Notes: generated by a model not told the origin, from the sequence alone. A stretch of DNA of 33,050 nt from Paracoccaceae bacterium (GCA_027082975.1 JALWTH010000418.1:1-33050); one strand, 5' to 3'. Positions 20,041 through 30,230 are shown, numbered from the stretch's first letter. Numbers and translations: made by a program.

Positions 20041-21537
20041 ATGGGCAAACCCCTGACCGAAGTATCCGAAAACACCTGGAGCTTTTTGCGTGACGCGATG
20101 ATCACGCCCACGGGCTTTCGCGAATACGATGCGCGCTGGCAGTTTCCGGGCGAGATCAACCTGCCCGGCATTACCGCCCTCGGGCTCGGCCTCGGCACCC
20201 AGATGCACCGGCGCGGGATCGAGCCCGTGATTGCGGTGGGCAACGATTACCGAGATTATTCGCTCAGCGTGAAAAACGCCCTGATCCTCGGCCTCATGCA
20301 GGCGGGCGTGCGGGTCAAGGATATCGGTCCGGCACTCAGCCCCATGGCCTATTTCGCCCAGTTCCACCTCGACACACCAGCCGTGGCAATGGTGACCGCC
20401 AGCCACAACCCAAATGGCTGGACTGGGGTCAAGATGGGCTTCGAGCGACCCCTGACCCATGGGCCCGAAGAAATGGCCGAGCTGCGCGACATCGTGCTGG
20501 GCGGCGAGGGCGAGCCGCGCCCCGGTGGCGGCTACGAATTCGTGGACGGGGTGCGCGAGGCCTATCTGGATGACCTCGTGGGCGATTTTCGCATGTCGCG
20601 CCCGCTCAAGGTGGTTTGCGCCACCGGCAACGGCACCGCAAGCGCCTTTGCCCCGGAGCTTTTCGAGCGCATGGGGGTGGAGGTGGTGCCGCTTCACACA
20701 GAGCTTGACTACACCTTCCCCAATTACAACCCGAACCCGGAAGACATGCACATGCTCCATGACATGGCGGCAGCCGTGCGCGCCTCGGGCGCCGATCTCG
20801 CCATGGGGTTCGATGGCGATGGCGACCGCTGCGGGGTGGTGGATGACGAGGGCGAGGAGATATTCGCCGACAAGATGGGCGTGATCCTGGCCCGCGACTT
20901 CGCCCGCCTGCATCCGGGGGCGACCTTTGTGGCCGATGTGAAGAGCACCGGGCTGTTTGCTTCTGACCCGGAACTGAAGGCGCTGGGCGCAAAGGCGGAC
21001 TATTGGAAGACCGGCCACAGCCACATGAAGCGCCGGGTCAAGGATATCGGCGCGCTGGCCGGATTCGAGAAATCGGGGCACTATTTCCTCGCCGAGCCGA
21101 TCGGGCGCGGCTATGATTGCGGCCTGCGCGTTGCGGTGGAGATCTGCAAGATGATGGACCGCCACCCGGACAAGAAGATGTCGGACCTCTACAAGGCCCT
21201 GCCCCGGACGTTCTCCAGCCCCACCATGTCGCCCTATTGCGCCGACGGGGTGAAATATGAGGTGCTGGCGCGGCTGGTGGAGAAGCTCGAGAAGCTGGGG
21301 GCCGAGGGCGGCAGCCTTGGCGGGCAGAAGATCGCCGAGGTGATCACGGTGAACGGTGCCCGGGTAATGCTGGAAAATGGCGGCTGGGGGCTGGTGCGTG
21401 CGTCAAGCAACACGCCGAATTTGGTGGTGGTGTGCGAAAGCCCGGAGAGCGAGGAGGAGCTGAGGGCGATCTTTGCCGATCTCGATGCGGTGATTCGCAC
21501 CGAGCGGGAAGTGGGCGATTACGATCAGACGCTGTGA
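20041..21537 (+). CDS. Phosphomannomutase/phosphoglucomutase
   Basis: Catalytic 'VTASHNPNGWTGVKMG', metal loop 'MGFDGDGDRCGVVD', sugar loop 'GFEKSGHYF', phosphate loop 'VRASSNTPNLVV'; start at MGKPLTEVSE. Confidence 0.93.
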   Translation: MGKPLTEVSENTWSFLRDAMITPTGFREYDARWQFPGEINLPGITALGLGLGTQMHRRGIEPVIAVGNDYRDYSLSVKNALILGLMQAGVRVKDIGPALSPMAYFAQFHLDTPAVAMVTASHNPNGWTGVKMGFERPLTHGPEEMAELRDIVLGGEGEPRPGGGYEFVDGVREAYLDDLVGDFRMSRPLKVVCATGNGTASAFAPELFERMGVEVVPLHTELDYTFPNYNPNPEDMHMLHDMAAAVRASGADLAMGFDGDGDRCGVVDDEGEEIFADKMGVILARDFARLHPGATFVADVKSTGLFASDPELKALGAKADYWKTGHSHMKRRVKDIGALAGFEKSGHYFLAEPIGRGYDCGLRVAVEICKMMDRHPDKKMSDLYKALPRTFSSPTMSPYCADGVKYEVLARLVEKLEKLGAEGGSLGGQKIAEVITVNGARVMLENGGWGLVRASSNTPNLVVVCESPESEEELRAIFADLDAVIRTEREVGDYDQTL

Positions 21538-21570
21538 CAGAGGGATTTCGCCGGCTGCCGCCGGCGACCG

Positions 21571-21620
21571 GCCGGGGGGCGCTGCCCCCCGAACCCCCCG
21601 GAGTACTTCTGGAAAGATGA
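21571..21620 (+). repeat. Dispersed GC-hairpin repeat, copy 2
   Basis: GGGGGGC-GCT-GCCCCCC stem (21574-21590) followed by GAACCCCCCGGAGTACTTCTGGAAAGATGAAA. Confidence 0.8.
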
Positions 21621-21625
21621 AAGGG

Positions 21626-22933
21626 TTACAGGACGTAGCGGCTGAGATCAGTGGATTTGGCAAGCTCGCCGAGATTTTCCTGCACAAAGCCCTCGTCTAC
21701 CGTGACCTTTTCACCGGAGCGGTCGGGGGCGGTGAAGCCGAGCTCCTCGAACACCCGCTCCATTACCGTGTAAAGCCGGCGCGCACCGATATTTTCGACG
21801 CTCCGGTTGACCTCGGCGGCGATTTCGGCAAGCGCCCTGATACCGTCTTCGGTAAAGGTGACGGTGACGCCTTCAGTGCCCATGAGGGCGGTGTATTGGC
21901 GGGTGAGGGAATTGTCGGTCTCGGTGAGGATGCGCACGAAGTCGTCAACGGTGAGCGCCCTGAGCTCGACCCGGATCGGCAGGCGGCCCTGTAGCTCGGG
22001 CAGGAGGTCCGAGGGCTTGGCCACATGGAAGGCGCCCGAGGCGATGAACAGGATGTGGTCGGTCTTGATCGGCCCGTGTTTGGTGGAAACCGTGGTGCCC
22101 TCGATCAGCGGCAGCAGGTCGCGCTGCACGCCCTCGCGCGAAACATCGGCGCCGCGGGCATCGGCGCGGGCGCAGACCTTGTCGATCTCGTCGAGGAAAA
22201 CGATGCCGTTCTGCTCCACCGCTTCCAGCGCGGCGCGGGTGACGGCCTCGTCGTCCAGGAGCTTGTCGGCCTCTTCGCCGATCAGAACGTCATAGCTGTC
22301 GGCCACCCGCATCTTGCGCCGCACCGTGCGCCCGCCGAAGGCCTTGCCGAAGATCGCGCCGAGATCCATCACCCCCATCGAGGCACCGGGCTGGCCGGGA
22401 ATGTCGAAGGTAGGCATGGGGTTCGAGGTGTCAACCAGATCGAGCTCGATCTCCTGATCGGCCAGCTCGCCCGCGCGCAGCTTCTTGCGAAACATCTCGC
22501 GGGTGGCCTCGCGGGCGTCGCTGCCGGCGATGGCTTCGATCACCCGATCCTCGGCGGCGCGCTCGGCGCGGGCCCTGACCTCTTCGCGCATCCGGGCGCG
22601 GGTCTGCAGAATCGCCGAATCCACCAGGTCGCGGATGATCTGCTCCACATCGCGGCCCACATAGCCGACCTCGGTGAACTTGGTGGCCTCGACCTTGATG
22701 AAAGGCGCGTTGGCGAGGCGGGCCAGGCGGCGGCTGATCTCGGTCTTGCCCACGCCGGTGGGGCCGATCATCAGGATATTCTTGGGATAGACCTCCTCGC
22801 GCAGGTCGGCGGGCAGCTGCTTGCGCCGCCAGCGGTTGCGCAGCGCCACGGCCACGGCGCGCTTGGCATCGCGCTGGCCGATGATGAAGCGGTCCAGCTC
22901 CGAGACGATCTCGCGGGGGGTGAGGTCGGTCAT
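21626..22933 (-). CDS. hslU: ATP-dependent protease ATPase subunit HslU
   Basis: '[40 protein letters not shown]', '[17 protein letters not shown]', C-terminal 'YVL'. Confidence 0.97.
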   Translation of the reverse strand: MTDLTPREIVSELDRFIIGQRDAKRAVAVALRNRWRRKQLPADLREEVYPKNILMIGPTGVGKTEISRRLARLANAPFIKVEATKFTEVGYVGRDVEQIIRDLVDSAILQTRARMREEVRARAERAAEDRVIEAIAGSDAREATREMFRKKLRAGELADQEIELDLVDTSNPMPTFDIPGQPGASMGVMDLGAIFGKAFGGRTVRRKMRVADSYDVLIGEEADKLLDDEAVTRAALEAVEQNGIVFLDEIDKVCARADARGADVSREGVQRDLLPLIEGTTVSTKHGPIKTDHILFIASGAFHVAKPSDLLPELQGRLPIRVELRALTVDDFVRILTETDNSLTRQYTALMGTEGVTVTFTEDGIRALAEIAAEVNRSVENIGARRLYTVMERVFEELGFTAPDRSGEKVTVDEGFVQENLGELAKSTDLSRYVL

Positions 22934-23487
22934 TTGGCGATTTTCTCCACGGTCAGATTGCCGTTGGTATAGACACAGATATCGGCCGCGATCTTCATGG
23001 CGCGCCGGGCGATCTGCTCGGCGTTGCGGTGACCGTTCATCATCGCGCGGGCGGCGGCGAGCGCGTAATTGCCGCCCGAGCCGATTGCGGCCACGTCATG
23101 CTCGGGCTCGAGCACGTCGCCGGCGCCGGTGATGACGTACAGCTCGGCCCCGTCGGTGACGATCAGCATGGCTTCGAGCTTTTGCAGGTATTTGTCGGTG
23201 CGCCAGTCCTTGGCAAGCTCCACGCAGGCGCGCTGCAGCTGGCCCGGCGTGGCCTCAAGCTTGGCCTCGAGCCGCTCGAGCAGGGTAAAGGCATCGGCGG
23301 TGGAGCCGGCAAAGCCCACTACCACCTCCTGCCCGCCGGGGCTGAGGCGGCGCACCTTGCGCGCCGTGCCCTTGATCACCGTCTGGCCGAGGCTCACCTG
23401 CCCGTCGCCGGCCACCGCCACCTCGCCATCCTTGCGCACGGCGATGATCGTGGTGCCGTGCCAGCCGGGGAAATCGGTCTCGCTCAT
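22930..23487 (-). CDS. hslV: ATP-dependent protease subunit HslV
   Basis: '[40 protein letters not shown]', '[16 protein letters not shown]'; start at MSETDFPGW. Confidence 0.97.
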   Translation of the reverse strand: MSETDFPGWHGTTIIAVRKDGEVAVAGDGQVSLGQTVIKGTARKVRRLSPGGQEVVVGFAGSTADAFTLLERLEAKLEATPGQLQRACVELAKDWRTDKYLQKLEAMLIVTDGAELYVITGAGDVLEPEHDVAAIGSGGNYALAAARAMMNGHRNAEQIARRAMKIAADICVYTNGNLTVEKIAK

Positions 23488-23584
23488 GCTGCCCTCCTTT
23501 GACCTGCGCATATATGGCGTCAGCCGCGCGCCCTTACAACCGCTTTGGCTTGTTTCGGCCGGTGGGCGCAGGTAGGCTCGCCCC

Positions 23585-24502
23585 ATGTCGGTGGCGCGCA
23601 TCCTCAGAATCTATCTGGAAAAGGCCGAAGTCGAGCGGGCGCGGGACGGCAGTTACAACCTGATGAACCGGATCAAGTCGGCCTTCGAGTGGCAGGGCTT
23701 CCGGGTCGAATTTGTGCGAAACACGCTGGAACAGAGACTGAAAAGCGCCGGGCGCAGGGGCTACAGTCTTTTCTTCATGCAGGACCCGTTTCACGACCGG
23801 GCGCTTAATCTGCGCCTGGCTTACTACTTCCCCTTCTGGCGGATCGAAAACACGAACGAGCGCTGGGCGTTTGATGTGGCGCGGAAAACCTTTGATCCGG
23901 CAGGATTAGAGACTGATATCGCCCGAAAATGGGCGAACAGGTGGCGCGGATTTCTGTTCAGAGGCAAGGCCGCTGGTCCCGTGCGTGAAGGCGTGGTTTA
24001 CGTCCCTCTGCAGGGGCGGCTTCTGGAGCGGCGCAGCTTTCAGCATGCTTCGCCGGTGGAGATGATCGAGACAGTTCTGGCACAGGACAAACACCGAAAG
24101 GTTGTACTGGGCCTGCATCCGAAAGAAGCGTATTCAGAGACTGAATTGGCAGCGTTAGAGACACTTTCGGGAAAGAACGCGCGACTGTCCATCGCCCGGG
24201 GCGGCATGGAAGAGGCCTTGCGAACTTGTGACTATGTGGTGACGGAAAACTCTTCTGTCGCGCTGTCGGGCATGTTCTTCCACAAGCCGGCGATCCTGTT
24301 TGCCAAGGTTGACTTTCACCACATTGCGCTCAATGTCGCCCAGATCGGGGCAGAGGAGGCCTTTGCGCGGGTGGCGGCGTGGCAACCGGATTTCGACACT
24401 TACCTGTACTGGTTCATCGCGCTCAATTCGATCAAGGCCGATACCGAGGATGCAGAGGCGCAGATACTGGCGGCGGTGCGCAGGCATGGCTGGCAGATCT
24501 AG
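23585..24502 (+). CDS. Capsule polysaccharide biosynthesis/export-like protein (KpsS/LipB-like), orphan
   Basis: '[45 protein letters not shown]' and '[22 protein letters not shown]' resemble capsule synthesis proteins. Confidence 0.6.
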   Translation: MSVARILRIYLEKAEVERARDGSYNLMNRIKSAFEWQGFRVEFVRNTLEQRLKSAGRRGYSLFFMQDPFHDRALNLRLAYYFPFWRIENTNERWAFDVARKTFDPAGLETDIARKWANRWRGFLFRGKAAGPVREGVVYVPLQGRLLERRSFQHASPVEMIETVLAQDKHRKVVLGLHPKEAYSETELAALETLSGKNARLSIARGGMEEALRTCDYVVTENSSVALSGMFFHKPAILFAKVDFHHIALNVAQIGAEEAFARVAAWQPDFDTYLYWFIALNSIKADTEDAEAQILAAVRRHGWQI

Positions 24503-24527
24503 CCGGAGGATCAGGGGAGAAAAGCAA

Positions 24528-25727
24528 ATGGCAGAACAAGAGAAGCCGGCACAGGGACCGCTGGCCGGGATCCGGGTGCTGGACCTGTCGCGCATCCTCG
24601 CGGCCCCCTTTGCCACCCAGTATCTCGGCGATCTCGGCGCCGATGTCATCAAGGTCGAGCGTCCCGGTCGGGGCGACGACACCCGCGCCTGGGGGCCGCC
24701 CTTTGTGCCGGGCGAAGACGGCAAGCCCACCGGCGAAAGCGCCTATTACCTCTCGGCCAACCGCAACAAGCGATCCATAACCATCGACATGGCCGATCCG
24801 AAGGGCGCCGAGACCATCCGCCGGCTGGCGGCGAAATGCGATGTGCTGGTGGAGAATTTCAAGGTCGGGGGGCTCGCGAAATACGGGCTCGACTACGAAT
24901 CGATCCGGGCGGTGAACCCGTCGATCGTCTATCTTTCGATCACCGGCTTCGGCCAGACCGGCCCCAATGCCCACCGCCCCGGCTATGACCTGCTGGCGCA
25001 AGGCGCGGGGGGCATCATGAGCCTCACCGGCGAGCCGGAGGGCGAGCCGATGAAGGTGGGCGTGGGCATCGCCGACATCATGTGCGGCATGTATGGGGTG
25101 AGCGCGCTGCTGGCCGCACTTCTGCATCGCGAGCGCACCGGCGAAGGGCAGCATATCGACGTGGCGCTGCTGGATACGCAGGTGTCCTGGCTGGTGAACG
25201 AGGGGGTAAATTACCTGCTCTCCGGCGAGGCGCCGAAGCGGCGCGGCAACCAGCACCCCAATATCGTGCCGTATCAGGTGTTCGAATGCGCGGACGGGCA
25301 CGCCATCGTCGCGGTGGGCAACGACGCGCAATTCGCCCGCTTTGCCGAGCTGATCGGCCTGCCGGAGCTGGCCGAGGACCCGCGCTTCATCAGGAACAGC
25401 GACAGGCTGGCGCATCGCGAAGCCCTGATCCCGCTGCTTGCGGCCCGGCTCAGGGAAATGCCCAAGGGCGAGCTTGTTGCCGGCATGGAGCGCGTGGGCG
25501 TGCCGGGGGGGGAGATCAATACCATCCCCGAAGTCTTTGCCAGCCCGCAGGTCGCGGCGCGCGGGATGAAAATCGCCATGGACTACCCCGGCAGCGCCGC
25601 GGGCAAGGTCGATCTGATCGGCAACCCGGTCAAATTCAGCCGCACTCCGGTCAGCTACCGCCGCCCCCCGCCGCGCTGTGGCGAGCACACCGACGAAATC
25701 CTGCGGGAGCTTCTGGGCGAGGAGTAA
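24528..25727 (+). CDS. CaiB/BaiF-type CoA-transferase (family III)
   Basis: 'GIRVLDLSRILAAPFATQYLGDLGADVIKVERPGRGDDTRAWGPPF', 'YYLSANRNKRSITIDM', 'RPGYDLLAQGAGGIMSLTGEP'; start at MAEQEKPAQGP. Confidence 0.94.
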   Translation: MAEQEKPAQGPLAGIRVLDLSRILAAPFATQYLGDLGADVIKVERPGRGDDTRAWGPPFVPGEDGKPTGESAYYLSANRNKRSITIDMADPKGAETIRRLAAKCDVLVENFKVGGLAKYGLDYESIRAVNPSIVYLSITGFGQTGPNAHRPGYDLLAQGAGGIMSLTGEPEGEPMKVGVGIADIMCGMYGVSALLAALLHRERTGEGQHIDVALLDTQVSWLVNEGVNYLLSGEAPKRRGNQHPNIVPYQVFECADGHAIVAVGNDAQFARFAELIGLPELAEDPRFIRNSDRLAHREALIPLLAARLREMPKGELVAGMERVGVPGGEINTIPEVFASPQVAARGMKIAMDYPGSAAGKVDLIGNPVKFSRTPVSYRRPPPRCGEHTDEILRELLGEE

Positions 25728-25866
25728 GGCTTGCGAGGCGGATCGTGCATACCTGCCTGGGACCCTCCGGGGTGGGAACGCTTCAATCCCGCCCCCGAGA
25801 AACGGAATATTCAGGGTTCACAAGTGTGAAAACCGTGCTACCATTCGGCTTTGTACCGACTTGACC

Positions 25867-25902
25867 GTTTCGGATTCACCGGAGGTTGTATAAATCCGAA
25901 AC
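25867..25902. promoter_or_regulatory. Perfect 10-bp inverted repeat GTTTCGGATT-N16-AATCCGAAAC in the TRAP leader
   Basis: Arms 25867-25876 and 25893-25902; loop contains GGAGG and TTGTATA. Confidence 0.5.
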
Positions 25903-25928
25903 AGCAAACTTCAATCAGGGAGAAAAAG

Positions 25929-26891
25929 ATGAAATTCAGCAAGATCGCAGCCTTGACCGCATCGCTGGTCCTGGGGGCCTCGGGCGCCATTGCCGGCGGA
26001 GATCAGTTCATCTCGATCGGCACCGGCGGCGTTACCGGCGTGTATTATCCGACCGGTGGCGCCATCTGCCGCCTGGTCAACAAGATGCGCAAGGAGACCG
26101 GCATCCGCTGCTCGGCCGAATCCACCGGCGGTTCGATCTACAACATCAACACCATCCGCTCCGGCGAGCTGGAATTCGGCATCGCCCAGTCCGACTGGCA
26201 GTATCATGCCTATAACGGCACGTCGAAGTTCGAGGAGCAGGGGCCGTTCGAGGATCTGCGTGCGGTGTTCTCGGTGCATCCCGAGCCGGTGACCATCCTC
26301 GCCCGCGACGACAGCGGGATCCAGAACCTTCCCGACCTGCGCGGCAAGCGGGTGAATATCGGCAACCCGGGATCGGGCACGCTGGGCACCTGGGAGGTGA
26401 TCGAGCAGACCATGGGCTGGAGCCGTGACGACCTGGCGCTGGCGGCGCAGATGAAGTCCTCCGAGACTTCCGCGGCGCTCTGCGACAACAAGATCGACGC
26501 CTATTTCTGGCTGGTCGGCCACCCGTCGGCGCTGACTCAGGAATCGATCGCTTCCTGCGCCTCGCACCTGGTCAATGCCTGGACGCCGGAGATCGAGAAG
26601 CTGGTTGCCGATACGCCCTATTACCGCCGCGCGGTTATCCCCGCCGGGATGTATAACAACGAAGAAGACATCGTGACCTTCGGCGTGGGCGCCACCTTTG
26701 TCACCCGTGCCGATGTGCCGGAAGACGTGGTTTACACGGTGGTCAAGGCGGTCTTCGACAACTTCGACCAGTTCAAGAAGCTGCACCCGGCATTCGCCAA
26801 CCTGAAGCCCGAGGAAATGATCCGCGACAGTCTGTCGGCGCCGCTGCATCCGGGCGCGGTCAAGTACTACAAGGAGCGCGGCTGGATGTAA
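25929..26891 (+). CDS. TAXI family TRAP transporter solute-binding protein
   Basis: Signal peptide MKFSKIAALTASLVLGASGAIA; 'ISIGTGGVTGVYYPTGGAICRLVN', 'ESTGGSIYNINTIRSGELEFGIAQSDW'. Confidence 0.95.
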   Translation: MKFSKIAALTASLVLGASGAIAGGDQFISIGTGGVTGVYYPTGGAICRLVNKMRKETGIRCSAESTGGSIYNINTIRSGELEFGIAQSDWQYHAYNGTSKFEEQGPFEDLRAVFSVHPEPVTILARDDSGIQNLPDLRGKRVNIGNPGSGTLGTWEVIEQTMGWSRDDLALAAQMKSSETSAALCDNKIDAYFWLVGHPSALTQESIASCASHLVNAWTPEIEKLVADTPYYRRAVIPAGMYNNEEDIVTFGVGATFVTRADVPEDVVYTVVKAVFDNFDQFKKLHPAFANLKPEEMIRDSLSAPLHPGAVKYYKERGWM

Positions 26892-27105
26892 CCGGCCCAC
26901 CACGCGAACCGGGCTGGCGGCGCCTGTCGCCAGCCTGTCAGTCAAGTACCGGCGCCGGCAGAGAATGGTCGCAACAGCGGCAGACAACAACATGGCGCAA
27001 TGGCGCGGGCACGACCATGCCTCGCGCAGATACGCCAGCCCCGCAGGCGCTGAATAACAGGGAAGCCGCGCACCCCCTTGGCCGCGGTGTATCAGGGAGG
27101 AAACC

Positions 27106-29766
27106 ATGTCCGAGACAAATGCGTCTCAAGCCGAAGGCGTGTCCAAAGCCGAAGAGCTCGCCGCCGAAGTGGAAACCGGCGCGCGCAATCCGCAGGGCTG
27201 GCAGCGCTGGCTGATTCCGGTGATCTGCTTCGTCTGGGCGCTTTACCAGCTTTACATCGCCTCGACCCTGCCTTCGGACCTCACGGTTGCCACCGGCATC
27301 AAGTTCTTCCAGTTCATCGGCAACCTCTCGATTTCGCGCAAGATCCACCTGATGTTTGCCCTGACGCTGGCGATCATGTCCTACCCGCTATGGAAAAAGG
27401 CCAGCCGCACCACGATCCCGATCTATGACTGGGCGATGATCGCGCTCGGCGCCGGCGCGATCCTCTACATGATCGTGATGGACAGCAATATCGCCAACCG
27501 CGCCGGGGATTTCTCGCACCCCCAGGTGCGCTATGACATGATCGTTGCGGTTACCGGCATCGCGATCCTCGCCATTTCCGTCTATCGCTCGCTCGGCCTG
27601 CCGCTGGTGGTGGTCGCGGGCGTGCTGATGGCCTACGCCTATATCGGCGGGGGCAATTGGGGCGGTGCTTCCTTCACCAAGGGGACCTGGCATTTCTGGA
27701 TGCAGGAAGAGGGCGTGTTCGGCAAGCCGCTGGCGGTCTCGACCCAGATGATCTTCCTCTTCGTTCTGTTCGGCGCGGTGCTCGAAAAGGCCGGGGCCGG
27801 GGGCTATTTCATCAAGATCGCCTTTGCCCTGCTCGGCCACCTGCGCGGCGGCCCGGCCAAGGCGGCGGTGATCGCCTCGGGCCTTTCGGGGCTCTATTCC
27901 GGCTCCTCGATCGCCAACGTGGTGACCACCGGCACCTTTACCATCCCGCTGATGAAGCGCACGGGCTTTCCGGCCGAAAAGGCCGGCGCGGTCGAGGTCG
28001 CCGCTTCCACCAACGGCCAGCTCACCCCGCCGGTCATGGGGGCCGCGGCCTTCCTGATCGCCGAATTCACCGGGGTCGAATACACGACCCTGATCAAGCA
28101 TGCGCTGGTTCCGGCGCTGGTCAGCTATATCGCGCTGGTCTATATCGTCCACCTCGAGGCCTGCAAGCTGGACCTCAAGGGCCTGCCCAGGCACCCCTCC
28201 TCCGTGACCTTCCTGCAGAAGCTCGCGGGCACCATCGGCGGCTTCATCGGTGTCGCCTTGCTGATCCTCGCGGCCAATTACGTGATGACCTGGGTCGGTC
28301 CCTACCTGCCGGGCACCAGTTTCATGGCGGCGGCCCTGCTGGCGCTGCTCGCCTACCTGGTGCTGCTGTGGCTGGCATCGCGCCGGCCTGATCTCGAGCA
28401 GGACGACCCGGAGGCGCCGATCACCGAGCTGCCCAAGGCCGGTGAGACGGCGATGACCGGGCTCTATTTCCTGCTGCCGATCCTGATCCTGCTCTGGGCC
28501 ATCCTGCCGACGCCAGACAAGCTCTCGCCGGCGCTTTCGGCCTTTTATGCCTGCCTCGCGATGATCTTCATCGCCCTCACCCAGCACGCGATCAAGGGCA
28601 TCTTCCGCGGCAAGCCGAATATCGGAGCCGATCTTGCCCGCGGGCTCAAGGAGACGGTTGAAGGCATGATCGCCGGCGCGCGCAACATGATCGCCATCGG
28701 CATCGCCACCTCGGCGGCGGGCATCATCGTCGGGGCGATCTCGCTCACCGGCGCCCATGCGATGGTCGGCGCGCTGGTCGAATATCTCTCTGGCGGCAAC
28801 CTGCTCGTCATGCTGATCCTGGTGGCGCTGATGTCGCTGATCCTCGGCATGGGCCTGCCGACCACGGCCAACTACCTGGTGGTGTCGAGCCTGATGGCTC
28901 CGGTGATCGTGGCGCTGGGCGCCAAGTCGGGCCTGCTGGTGCCGCTGGTGGCGGTGCACCTGTTCGTGTTCTACTTCGGCATCCTTGCCGACGACACGCC
29001 GCCGGTGGGGCTTGCGGCCTATGCGGCGGCGGCGATCTCGCGGGGTGATCCGATCAAGACCGGCCTGCAGGGCTTCGGCTACGATATCCGCACCGCCCTG
29101 CTGCCGTTCCTGTTCATCTTCAACACTGATCTGCTGCTGATCGACGTGGGGCCGATGAAGGCAATCTTCGTCTTCATCATCGCGGTGATCGCCATGATGC
29201 TCTTTGCCGCCGCGACCCAGGGCTGGTTCATCACCCGCAGCCGCCTGTGGGAGACGGTGGCGCTCTTGCTGATCGCCTTCACCCTGTTCCGCCCCGGCTT
29301 CTGGCTCGACATGATCTCGCCGCCCTTCGAAGCGCGCTCCGGGGCCGAGACGATCCAGCTGCTCGAAGAACTGCCCGAGGGCGAGACCATCCGCCTCAAG
29401 CTGGTCGGGCCGGATTTCGACAACCCGGACCAGATGACCCAGACCAATATCGAGATCGAGCTTGGCGCGCCCGGCGGCAGCGGCGAGGACCGGCTGTTTG
29501 ACGTGGGGATCGACGCCATGGAAGAGGATGGCAGGCTGGTCTTCAACGGCTTTGCCTGGAACTTCCCCGACGCGGCCCTGAAAAAGCGCTTCGACGACGA
29601 GTTTGACGCGCTCGACCCGGACAACCCGGTGGTGATCGAACAGATCCTGACCCGGCGCGACCGGATGCCCAAGGAGATCTTCTACATCCCGGCGCTTCTG
29701 CTTCTGGGGCTGGTCGTCCTGTTGCAGAAAGGCCGGGCCAGAAGCGTCGGTACGGCGGCAACCTGA
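27106..29766 (+). CDS. TRAP transporter permease, fused 4TM/12TM subunits with C-terminal DUF3394-like region
   Basis: 'LSGLYSGSSIANVVTTGTFTIPLMKRTGFPAEKAGAVEVAASTNGQLTPPVMGAAAFLIAE', 'LGMGLPTTANYLVV'. Confidence 0.95.
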   Translation: MSETNASQAEGVSKAEELAAEVETGARNPQGWQRWLIPVICFVWALYQLYIASTLPSDLTVATGIKFFQFIGNLSISRKIHLMFALTLAIMSYPLWKKASRTTIPIYDWAMIALGAGAILYMIVMDSNIANRAGDFSHPQVRYDMIVAVTGIAILAISVYRSLGLPLVVVAGVLMAYAYIGGGNWGGASFTKGTWHFWMQEEGVFGKPLAVSTQMIFLFVLFGAVLEKAGAGGYFIKIAFALLGHLRGGPAKAAVIASGLSGLYSGSSIANVVTTGTFTIPLMKRTGFPAEKAGAVEVAASTNGQLTPPVMGAAAFLIAEFTGVEYTTLIKHALVPALVSYIALVYIVHLEACKLDLKGLPRHPSSVTFLQKLAGTIGGFIGVALLILAANYVMTWVGPYLPGTSFMAAALLALLAYLVLLWLASRRPDLEQDDPEAPITELPKAGETAMTGLYFLLPILILLWAILPTPDKLSPALSAFYACLAMIFIALTQHAIKGIFRGKPNIGADLARGLKETVEGMIAGARNMIAIGIATSAAGIIVGAISLTGAHAMVGALVEYLSGGNLLVMLILVALMSLILGMGLPTTANYLVVSSLMAPVIVALGAKSGLLVPLVAVHLFVFYFGILADDTPPVGLAAYAAAAISRGDPIKTGLQGFGYDIRTALLPFLFIFNTDLLLIDVGPMKAIFVFIIAVIAMMLFAAATQGWFITRSRLWETVALLLIAFTLFRPGFWLDMISPPFEARSGAETIQLLEELPEGETIRLKLVGPDFDNPDQMTQTNIEIELGAPGGSGEDRLFDVGIDAMEEDGRLVFNGFAWNFPDAALKKRFDDEFDALDPDNPVVIEQILTRRDRMPKEIFYIPALLLLGLVVLLQKGRARSVGTAAT

Positions 29767-29777
29767 AGGAGGAAACC

Positions 29778-30203
29778 ATGAGCAAGACCATACTTCTGGC
29801 CGTCGATCTCAATCACGAAAGCTCCTGGCGCAAGGCCCTGCCCGAGGCGGTTGCCCTGGCGTCAGGAGGCGGCTCGCTGCATGTGCTGACAGTGATCCCT
29901 TCCTTCGGGACTTCCCTGGTCGGCTCGTTCTTCCCGTCGGATTTCGCCGACAAGGCCGAGGCCGAAGCCAGATCCGCCCTTGCCGATCTGGTCGCGCAGC
30001 AGGTGCCCGAGGAGTTGGGGGCGCAGATACGTGTCGCCCATGGCACGATCTACAAGAAGATCATCGAGGAAGCCGACAAGGTGGGCGCCGAGCTGATCGT
30101 CATGGCCGCGGCACGCTCGGAGATGCAGGATTACCTGATCGGCCCCAACGCCGCCCGGGTGGTGCGCCACGCGAGCCAGTCGGTCTATGTGGTGCGGGAG
30201 TAG
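29778..30203 (+). CDS. Universal stress protein (UspA family)
   Basis: 'KTILLAVDLNHESSWRKALPEAVALA', C-terminal 'YLIGPNAARVVRHASQSVYVVR'. Confidence 0.92.
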   Translation: MSKTILLAVDLNHESSWRKALPEAVALASGGGSLHVLTVIPSFGTSLVGSFFPSDFADKAEAEARSALADLVAQQVPEELGAQIRVAHGTIYKKIIEEADKVGAELIVMAAARSEMQDYLIGPNAARVVRHASQSVYVVRE

Positions 30204-30230
30204 GCCGCGCCCACAAGGAAAACCTGCAAG

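Noticed and set aside
27388-28959. 523-aa minus-strand ORF antisense to the TRAP permease
   Set aside because: Highly charged composition is the complement of hydrophobic TM codons; not a gene.
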